Translations under genes and position numbers: made by a program | Assembly: GCA_002352045.1 (NCBI GenBank) | Contig: DEHT01000055.1 | Coordinates: forward strand, 11,291-23,340 | Source of the DNA: Chitinophagaceae bacterium UBA2793 | Lineage (GTDB): Bacteria > Bacteroidota > Bacteroidia > Chitinophagales > Chitinophagaceae | DNA: 12,050 nt | Direction: 5' to 3' | The notes under the pieces: generated by a model | What the model saw: the letters and a program-made list of their open reading frames with translations, nothing else | Told to the model about the DNA's origin: nothing | Databases searched by the model: none | Part shown: piece by piece, positions 5,949-12,050 of the stretch | Numbering within the stretch: position 1 is the stretch's first letter | Layout: each line of letters starts with the position of its first letter

Positions 5949-8900
5949 ATGAGAAAAATTGTATTGACCCTATTAGTGGGCCTTTCCTTTGTGCTGAACG
6001 CAATGGCACAGGAAAGAACAGTTACGGGAAGAGTAACTGATGAGACAGGTAAGCCTGTAGTAGGCGCATCTGTTGTTGTAATTGGTACAGCTGTTGGAAC
6101 CGCAACAGATGTAAACGGTAACTTTAGTTTAAGGGTGCCTTCAACAGGCAGAAGGTTAAGAATCACATCTACAGAAATTGAATCTAAAGAGGTGGCTATA
6201 ACTGGTAGTAGCTTAGATATAAAAGTTACCGCTAAGAATAATACATTAGAAGATGTGGTAGTAACTGTTCCTTATGGTACTGTAAAGAAAAAAGCATTTA
6301 CAGGTTCCGAAAATACTATTACATCAACCACCTTGCAAAAGCAACAAGTTACCAGTATTACAAAAGCCTTAGAAGGTCAGGTGTCTGGTATTATTGCTAC
6401 TAATGGTGGTGGTGCTCCAGGTTCAGGAGCCGGCATTCTAATTAGAGGCGTAGGTTCAATTAATGCAACCAGTGCACCTTTATATGTGTTAAATGGTGTG
6501 CCTTATGATGGTTCTATTTCTGCGTTAAACAACGACGATATTGAATCTGTAACTGTATTGAAAGATGCGGCAGCAGCAGCATTGTATGGTTCTCGTGCAG
6601 CAAATGGTGTAATTATGATTACCACTAAAAAAGGTAGAGCTGGTACTCCCAAAATGAATGCAAGCGTTCGCCAGGGTTTCATGTCGAGGTTGATTCCTGA
6701 ATATAACAGGGTTGGTGCAAAAGAGTATTATGAACTTTTTTGGGAAGCTTACAGAAATCAATATGTTGCTCAAGGGCAAACTGCAGCACAAGCAGGCGTA
6801 TCTGCTTCTAATGTTTTAACTACAAATAATGGATTGGTTTATAATGCTTACAATGTACCGGGTAATCAACTGGTTGACCCTACTACCGGAACATTAAATC
6901 CTAATGCCAGTCTTTTGTGGAATGAGTCTTTTGAAGATGCCATGTTTAGAACAGCATCTCGTACCAATGCTTCAGTATCCTTTTCCGGTGGTGGACAGGG
7001 CTCTGATTACTACATGTCAATGGGATATTTAAATGAAGACGGTATTGTAAAACATTCGGGCTACAAATTATATAACACACGTTTGAATGTAAACGTAAAA
7101 CCAAAAACCTGGTTTAATGCAGGTATTAATATTGATGGGGGTATAGCAGAAAGAAAAGATGTACCAAGTGGAGGTACGGCTACTACCAACCCATTCTATT
7201 ACACAAGACAAATGGGACCTATTTATCCGGTATATCAACATAACACAACCACTGGTGCAGTAATATTAGATAGCGTAACAGGAAAGCCAATGTATGACTA
7301 CGGTACTCCTGAGCAAATGGGAACTCGCCCCTATGCTGGTCGTTCAAATGTTGCAGGCACTTTATCATTAGATGATCGTTCTGCAAAAATTTTCAATGGT
7401 AACGCCAATGTTTTTGGTGAAATCAAGTTTTTAAAAGATTTCAGCTTTAAAGGTACTTTAGGTGTTAACTATTATAATAGCAACTCTACTACCTATCAAA
7501 ATAATCAGTTTGGGGATGCCGCTCCGGCTATTGATCCTGTTACGGGGTTACCTATTCCAGGTTCTGGTGGTCGCTCTACCAAGTCTCAAGCTCGTTCAGT
7601 TTCTTTAACCGGAAACCAGGTATTAAGCTGGAATAAAAACATTAACGGAGTTCACAACGTAAGAGCATTAGTAGGACATGAAAATTACCAATATCGTGCA
7701 AATGGATTAGCGGGCTATAAATCAGGCTTCCTTTTCCCAGGTTATACCGAGCTGGATAATGGTGCAACTGCTACAAACCCTGCAAGTTCTTATGAAGACA
7801 TTCATAGAATTGAAAGTTATTTCTCTAACCTCAACTACGATTATGATGGAAGATATTTATTCTCTGCCAGTTATCGTACAGATGGTTCTTCAAGATTTGC
7901 TCCTGATGTAAGATGGGGTGATTTTTACTCTTTTGGTTTAGGCTGGAGAGCAAAAGGAGAAAAATTTCTTCAAAATGTAGATTGGTTAAGCGAATTGAAA
8001 GTTAGAGGAAGTTATGGTGAACAAGGGAATGAAAATATTGGCTTGTACTATGCTTATACTGATTACTATTATGCAAATGGTGCAGGCGCTTATGTTCCAC
8101 CATCGCCTAGTCGTATTGCAAACCCCGATCTTCAATGGGAAACCAACTCAGTATTAAACTTTGGTATTGATTTTGGATTCTTAAAAAATAGAATCACCGG
8201 TACAGTAGAATGGTTTAATAGAAAATCAGACAACTTGTTGTTTGATGTTCCATTACCTACTTCAACGGGTTTTGCTAATGTTTATCAAAACATTGGTTCA
8301 ATGAAAAATTCCGGCGTGGAATTATCATTAGGAATTGTTGCGGTTCGTTCAAATGACTTTACATGGAAAGTAGATTTGAATACCACTACATTTAAAAACA
8401 AAATTACCAAGCTCCCACCTAAGCAAGCAGTAAATGGTATTATTACCGGAACCAAAAAATTGCTTGAAGGTGGTGGTATTTATGATTTCTGGCTTCCAGA
8501 GTTTGCGGGTGTAGATGCTTCTACAGGAGATGCATTATACTATGTAGATATTAAAGATGCCAATGGCAATATCATCGGCGAAGAAGTTACAAACCAGTAT
8601 AACAGAGCGGCATCTTCATTACGTAAGTTTGGAAGTGCACTTCCAAAATTTGCCGGAGGTGTTACTAATACATTCTCGTACAAAGGATTCGATTTGTCAA
8701 TTTTGACTACTTATTCTTATGGTGGTAAATTCTATGATGGTAACTACGCAAGTATTATGCACCGTGGTTCCCCCGGAACTGCATGGCACAAAGACATGAC
8801 AAACAGATGGCAAAAACCCGGCGATGTTACCAATGTGCCAAGAGCAGAAGTAAATGTTGCAAACCAGGAAGGAGCTTCATCCAGATGGTTGGTTGACGGG

Positions 8901-9122
8901 TCTTGGTTAAATATTAAAAATATAACCTTGTCTTACTCTTTACCAAAAGAGTTTGCCTCAAAACTTAAAATGAATGGATTACAGTTTTTTGTAAACATTG
9001 ATAACGCTTGGTTATACACAGCTAAAAAAGGGTCTGATCCACAAAGATCATTTACCGGAACTGCAGATGCAACCTATACTCCATTCAGAACAACAAGTGT
9101 TGGAGCAACCATTAACTTTTAA
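5949..9122 (+). CDS. SusC-like TonB-dependent outer-membrane receptor
   Basis: This 1057-residue protein fits the SusC/RagA family, the barrels that import oligosaccharides or peptides in Bacteroidota using TonB energy. In order it has a signal peptide (residues 1-20, cleavage AMA|Q) and a carboxypeptidase-regulatory-like beta domain (about 24-100, opening TVTGRVTDETGKPVVGASVV). A TonB-box-like stretch follows (EDVVVTVPYG, about 101-110). The plug carries the SusC signature VLKDAAAAALYGSRAANGV and then IMITTKKG at about 203-229. The rest is a long beta-barrel region ending TTSVGATINF, with the terminal Phe typical of BAM substrates. The ATG at 5949 is chosen because the signal peptide begins there; an in-frame ATG at 5892 only adds 19 residues and precedes the promoter. 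No extra N-terminal signalling domain (STN) is apparent, so FecR/sigma signalling is unlikely. It is followed after 21 bases by its SusD partner. The ligand is unknown. Confidence 0.95.
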   Translation: MRKIVLTLLVGLSFVLNAMAQERTVTGRVTDETGKPVVGASVVVIGTAVGTATDVNGNFSLRVPSTGRRLRITSTEIESKEVAITGSSLDIKVTAKNNTLEDVVVTVPYGTVKKKAFTGSENTITSTTLQKQQVTSITKALEGQVSGIIATNGGGAPGSGAGILIRGVGSINATSAPLYVLNGVPYDGSISALNNDDIESVTVLKDAAAAALYGSRAANGVIMITTKKGRAGTPKMNASVRQGFMSRLIPEYNRVGAKEYYELFWEAYRNQYVAQGQTAAQAGVSASNVLTTNNGLVYNAYNVPGNQLVDPTTGTLNPNASLLWNESFEDAMFRTASRTNASVSFSGGGQGSDYYMSMGYLNEDGIVKHSGYKLYNTRLNVNVKPKTWFNAGINIDGGIAERKDVPSGGTATTNPFYYTRQMGPIYPVYQHNTTTGAVILDSVTGKPMYDYGTPEQMGTRPYAGRSNVAGTLSLDDRSAKIFNGNANVFGEIKFLKDFSFKGTLGVNYYNSNSTTYQNNQFGDAAPAIDPVTGLPIPGSGGRSTKSQARSVSLTGNQVLSWNKNINGVHNVRALVGHENYQYRANGLAGYKSGFLFPGYTELDNGATATNPASSYEDIHRIESYFSNLNYDYDGRYLFSASYRTDGSSRFAPDVRWGDFYSFGLGWRAKGEKFLQNVDWLSELKVRGSYGEQGNENIGLYYAYTDYYYANGAGAYVPPSPSRIANPDLQWETNSVLNFGIDFGFLKNRITGTVEWFNRKSDNLLFDVPLPTSTGFANVYQNIGSMKNSGVELSLGIVAVRSNDFTWKVDLNTTTFKNKITKLPPKQAVNGIITGTKKLLEGGGIYDFWLPEFAGVDASTGDALYYVDIKDANGNIIGEEVTNQYNRAASSLRKFGSALPKFAGGVTNTFSYKGFDLSILTTYSYGGKFYDGNYASIMHRGSPGTAWHKDMTNRWQKPGDVTNVPRAEVNVANQEGASSRWLVDGSWLNIKNITLSYSLPKEFASKLKMNGLQFFVNIDNAWLYTAKKGSDPQRSFTGTADATYTPFRTTSVGATINF

Positions 9123-9143
9123 TAAAGATTAAAGAAATAAAAT

Positions 9144-10628
9144 ATGAAAAAGATATTAATCGGTTTTTCTACAATTGCAGTTTTATCAATAACTGCTTGT
9201 AAAAAAGACTATTTAGAAACTGAGCCAAGTGGAGCCGTGCCAATGGCTACGGTTTTAGGTCAAATTAATACCATCTACTCTGCCATGCAGGGTATTGAAC
9301 AAGCGCAGTTTGCATTTGGTGCCAATGGCGTTACTCGCCATGATAACTATGGCCAAAAAGCATGGGACTTGTCAATGGATTTAATGGGTAACGATATGGT
9401 GGTGCATAGCCAGGGGTATGGCTGGTTTAACTCCTCTTATAATTATACCGAATTTCAAACGGCTGTTGATGGCAGACAAAGTGCCAATGCTTGGTATTTT
9501 TATTATGATATCATAAAGCAAGCAAACGCTGTTTTAGCAGTTGTTGACAATGCCTCCGGAGCCACCCAGGCTCAAAAGGAAACAGTAAAAGGTCAGGCAT
9601 TAGGATTGAGGGCTTACGCATACTACTACCTGGTAAACCTGTTTCAACAAAGTTATAAAGGCAATGAAACCAAACCGGGTATTCCTTTATATACCGCTTT
9701 AACAACCGATGGTAAGCCCAGAGGAACTGTACAAGAAGTATATGATCAAATTTTAGCAGACCTTACTGCTGCAGAACCATTGCTAAATGGCAAACCACGT
9801 GTTTCTAAAACCAATGTGGATGTAAGTGTAATTAGAGGATTGAGAGCAAGGGTAGCCTTAATGATGGAAGATTGGGCTACTGCTGCCAACTATGCAAATT
9901 TGGCCCGTCAGGGATATACTATTATGACCAATCCTCAACTTGTATCAACTAGTGCATATTCATCTTTAGGTGCCAGTGAATTAATGTGGGGTTCATTAAT
10001 CCCTGCTGAATTGGCTACTATTTATGCCTCTTTCTATTCACACATGGATATTAGAACCGGCGGATATGCAGCATTGGGTGGACAGAAAAAAATCACTAAA
10101 GAATTGTTTGACAAGATTTCTGCAACAGATATTCGCAAAACAATGTACAGAACTCCAGGTACAGGAACCACCACAAATCCTGATTATAATCAATTAAAGC
10201 ATCAGGTACCTACAGCAGGTTCATGGGCTGCTGATTATTCATACATGCGTATTTCGGAAATGTTTATGATTCAAGCCGAAGCTTTGGCTCGTCAAGGTCA
10301 GGATGGCCCTGCAAGAACTGCATTAGAAGCCGTAGTGGTTGCAAGAGATCCGTCTTACAGTGCAGCAGCCTTTAGTGGAGCAGCTCTGGTAAATGAAATT
10401 GTTTTGCAAAGAAGAATTGAGTTATGGGGCGAAGGATTTGGTCTTTTTGATGTAAAAAGATTGGGTCAAGGTCTAAACAGACCATCGGGAGCCGGTAATC
10501 ATGGCGCACCAAATTTCAACCCATCAGTTTATACTACATCCGCAAACGATCCACGATTCCTGATGCGTATTCCACAAGCTGAATTGAACAACAATAGTAG
10601 TTTAACACCTGCTGATCAAAACCCATAA
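9144..10628 (+). CDS. SusD/RagB-like outer-membrane lipoprotein
   Basis: SusD-like proteins are helical, TPR-containing surface lipoproteins that cap the SusC barrel and capture the ligand. The 494-residue product has a lipoprotein signal peptide with lipobox ITAC, Cys19 being the acylated residue, followed by KKDYLETEP, a typical SusD start. The helical N-terminal half includes ALGLRAYAYYYLVNLFQQSY, a characteristic SusD segment. The RagB/SusD C-terminal region shows YMRISEMFMIQAEALARQ at about 367-384 and RRIELWGEGFGLFDVKRLGQ at about 423-442. It sits 21 bases after the SusC-like gene, with an A-rich leader before the ATG, so it is almost certainly co-transcribed and partners with that protein. 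Ligand specificity cannot be read from the sequence. Confidence 0.95.
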   Translation: MKKILIGFSTIAVLSITACKKDYLETEPSGAVPMATVLGQINTIYSAMQGIEQAQFAFGANGVTRHDNYGQKAWDLSMDLMGNDMVVHSQGYGWFNSSYNYTEFQTAVDGRQSANAWYFYYDIIKQANAVLAVVDNASGATQAQKETVKGQALGLRAYAYYYLVNLFQQSYKGNETKPGIPLYTALTTDGKPRGTVQEVYDQILADLTAAEPLLNGKPRVSKTNVDVSVIRGLRARVALMMEDWATAANYANLARQGYTIMTNPQLVSTSAYSSLGASELMWGSLIPAELATIYASFYSHMDIRTGGYAALGGQKKITKELFDKISATDIRKTMYRTPGTGTTTNPDYNQLKHQVPTAGSWAADYSYMRISEMFMIQAEALARQGQDGPARTALEAVVVARDPSYSAAAFSGAALVNEIVLQRRIELWGEGFGLFDVKRLGQGLNRPSGAGNHGAPNFNPSVYTTSANDPRFLMRIPQAELNNNSSLTPADQNP

Positions 10629-10657
10629 TTATAACTCTTACTATCAAATTTTAAGTA

Positions 10658-11566
10658 ATGAAAAAATATATATTTCCCATTTTATTTGCAGTAGGAGCAG
10701 TTGGATTAAACTCCTGCCAAAAAGAAAATGAAGTTATAGACAAAGACCCTGTAATCCCGGCTGAAAGAGCAAGGTTTGTAATACCTCGTAACACACCCGT
10801 ATTAACGGACTCGGTTAAAACTTACTTCATTCCTTCTACCAACGATCCATTAAAAATTGCTGTTGGTTTTACAACTGTTTCTACGGTTGATCGCAAAATT
10901 GCATTTACCTATACATCTACCGATGCGGTTTCGGGAGTGCAATACAATGCGCCTGCCGAAGTAATTGTGCCCGCCGGAAAAGCTGTTGATACCCTTAGGG
11001 TAACAGGTTTATTTAGTGGCTTCCCTAATGCTTCCCGTATTGACACAGTTGTAATAAGAATAGATAGCGCCGGAAGTTATGCTCCACCTTCCAAACAAAT
11101 TATGCCTACAAAGATTACTGTTTATTTAAGACAGTACTGCTCCGAAGCCACCCCAGTATTGGCTATGTTGGGTGGCAACTATGCAAATACACATGAGCTG
11201 TTTGGTACCGGCGCTTACGGGCCTTATACTACCACCGTTTCAAATGTTACCAGCTTAGGCCCAACATCGGCAAGAATTTCTATTTCAAACATTTGGGATA
11301 CCGGTTGGGGTCCAATTGATTTTACTTTAAACTGGTCTAATCCTTTAACACCTACAACTACTATTATTGCCGGAGATGTTCCTTCAAGTGATGCCGGCGA
11401 CTTAAACCCGGCGTATGCTGGTCTTCCGGTAGCCGTAAGAGCTCATGCAACAAATCCTGTGGGTTCCTACTCTGCCTGTAATCAAACTTTCAGAGTTTAC
11501 ATGCAGTTAGGCGTTTCGGGAGTGGGTTGGTTTAATAATGTTTATAGAGTAGATTTGGCAAGATAA
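10658..11566 (+). CDS. Accessory lipoprotein of the Sus-like operon, Calx-beta/DUF4843-like
   Basis: This 302-residue predicted surface lipoprotein has a signal peptide ending in lipobox LNSC, so Cys20 would be acylated, followed by an acidic/polar QKENEVIDKDP linker. Residues about 40-155 resemble Calx-beta-like or DUF4843-like repeats found in lipoproteins next to SusD: a beta-rich stretch with SGVQYNAPAEVIVPAGKAVD. The second part (about 160-302) has GGNYANTHELFGTGAYGPY, ISNIWDTGWGPIDFTLNW and a C-terminal NNVYRVDLAR. It contains the only two other cysteines, Cys161 and Cys274, which could form a disulfide. The gene begins 29 bases after the SusD-like gene and is the last before a strong terminator, the place where SusE/SusF-type glycan-binding lipoproteins usually sit. 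A ligand-binding accessory role is an inference from position. The domain name is from memory and has not been tested by a profile search. Confidence 0.75.
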   Translation: MKKYIFPILFAVGAVGLNSCQKENEVIDKDPVIPAERARFVIPRNTPVLTDSVKTYFIPSTNDPLKIAVGFTTVSTVDRKIAFTYTSTDAVSGVQYNAPAEVIVPAGKAVDTLRVTGLFSGFPNASRIDTVVIRIDSAGSYAPPSKQIMPTKITVYLRQYCSEATPVLAMLGGNYANTHELFGTGAYGPYTTTVSNVTSLGPTSARISISNIWDTGWGPIDFTLNWSNPLTPTTTIIAGDVPSSDAGDLNPAYAGLPVAVRAHATNPVGSYSACNQTFRVYMQLGVSGVGWFNNVYRVDLAR

Positions 11567-11587
11567 CTCTTCATTTTCTTCATAAAT

Positions 11588-11626
11588 AGAGGCTGTCTCA
11601 ATAGTACGAGACAGCCTCTTTTTTTT
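11588..11626 (+). terminator. Strong rho-independent terminator of the Sus-like operon
   Basis: A perfect 11-base inverted repeat, GAGGCTGTCTC (11589-11599) and GAGACAGCCTC (11608-11618), encloses an 8-base loop (AATAGTAC) and is followed by eight T (11619-11626). An extra A-T pair (11588-11619) extends the stem. It starts about 20 bases after the stop of the third operon gene. It is the strongest hairpin in the window and marks the end of the operon before the convergent recA. Confidence 0.9.
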
Positions 11627-11704
11627 GAGTATGAGGTAACATTGTAAAAACCTTAGTTTTCGCAAATTTTGTTCATCCATTAAAAAACAAAATATAGACG
11701 ATAG

Positions 11705-11736
11705 AAAATAAAAACCGCTCCTAAAAAAGAGCGGTT
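11705..11736 (-). terminator. Terminator of recA
   Basis: The inverted repeat AACCGCTC (11713-11720) / GAGCGGTT (11729-11736) has an 8-base loop. Read on the minus strand it is followed by a T-rich tract (TTTATTTTC, below 11713). It lies about 50 bases past the recA stop codon and faces the operon terminator at 11588-11626, so the two convergent units are each closed separately. The roughly 80 bases between the two hairpins hold nothing I can recognise. Confidence 0.8.
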
Positions 11737-11783
11737 GCATACTAAATAACCCAACTTAAAACTTTTAATGAACAAAGGAATGT

Positions 11784-12050
11784 TTAAGCCTCACGCATTT
11801 CTTTTATTTTTCCCCTGATTTTAGTTTCTAATTCATTGGCCAATTCCGGATTGTCGTTTAGCAGTTGCTTTACTGCCTCTCTGCCCTGACCAAGTTTATC
11901 GTTGTTATAACTAAACCAGCTACCGCTTTTTTGCACAATACCCAATTCAACTCCCATATCAATAATTTCACCTTGTTTTGAAATGCCTTCGCCGTAAATA
12001 ATATCAAATTCCGCCTGGCGAAATGGAGGAGCTACTTTGTTTTTTACAAC
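11784..12050 (-). CDS. recA: Recombinase RecA, C-terminal 88 residues only
   Basis: RecA forms ATP-dependent filaments on single-stranded DNA for strand exchange and induces LexA self-cleavage. Only the last 88 codons and the stop are in the window; the ATP-binding core lies beyond the right edge. The visible part includes VVKNKVAPPFRQAEFDIIYG at its start, then GEGISKQGEIIDMGVELGI, KSGSWFSYNNDKLGQGREAV and LLNDNPELANELETKI, all standard for the end of the RecA core and its C-terminal domain. The protein ends RGKIKEMREA. This lacks the long acidic tail of E. coli RecA, which restrains DNA binding there. A terminator lies about 50 bases downstream. The identification is secure. Confidence 0.97.
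   Translation of the reverse strand, partial: VVKNKVAPPFRQAEFDIIYGEGISKQGEIIDMGVELGIVQKSGSWFSYNNDKLGQGREAVKQLLNDNPELANELETKIRGKIKEMREA

Noticed and set aside
5930..6791. Minus-strand open frames over the susC-like gene (5930-6166, 6525-6791)
   Set aside because: They overlap strongly conserved SusC domains on the other strand. The Cys-rich stretch in the second is just the reverse of Ala/Gly-rich codons in the SusC signature.
11589..11618. The perfect inverted repeat read as an insertion-sequence end or attachment site
   Set aside because: There is no transposase, target duplication or second copy in the window. The T tract and the position after a stop codon explain it as a terminator.
11507..11740. 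Minus-strand 77-codon open frame between recA and the Sus operon
   Set aside because: It runs through both terminator hairpins and into the end of the third operon gene, and shows no domain or plausible leader.

Overview
The window looks like a chromosomal segment of a member of the Bacteroidota, most likely Chitinophagales/Chitinophagaceae. The reasons are an adjacent SusC/SusD pair, short A-rich leaders in place of strong Shine-Dalgarno sites, several matches to the Bacteroidota -7 promoter element (TAnnTTTG), AT-rich DNA, and protein sequences that read like that family. The taxonomic placement is an inference from protein style, not from a search.

Layout. Bases 1-1316 (minus) hold most of gatB, whose 3' end lies outside the window. 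Next is a two-PDZ exported protein (1473-2516, minus) with its own promoter and terminator. recO follows (2673-3419, minus). Across an 85-base divergent gap lies a large RND/MMPL-type membrane transporter (3505-5826, plus), closed by an AT-rich hairpin. A three-gene plus-strand operon follows: a SusC-like TonB-dependent outer-membrane receptor (5949-9122), a SusD-like lipoprotein (9144-10628) and a second, poorly characterised lipoprotein with a Calx-beta-like region (10658-11566). The operon ends in a strong terminator hairpin and converges on the 3' end of recA (11784-12050, minus), which has its own facing terminator.

How the genes work together. gatB, recO and recA are housekeeping genes for tRNA-dependent amidation and recombinational repair. 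The SusC/SusD/lipoprotein set probably forms one outer-membrane uptake complex: SusC as the TonB-driven barrel, SusD as the lid that captures ligand, and the third protein as an accessory surface binder. No glycoside hydrolase, peptidase, sigma/anti-sigma pair or other regulator lies next to them here, so the substrate cannot be named. The transporter and the PDZ protein are envelope proteins with no evident link to the Sus set.

No mobile element, CRISPR array, tRNA or rRNA was seen, and no gap between genes exceeds 300 bases. I found no convincing evidence of a wholly new system. The items most worth a second look are the uncharacterised third lipoprotein, the asymmetric TM4 motif of the transporter, the probably leaderless GTG start of gatB, and the short tandem repeat plus paired PDZ domains in the 1473-2516 gene.
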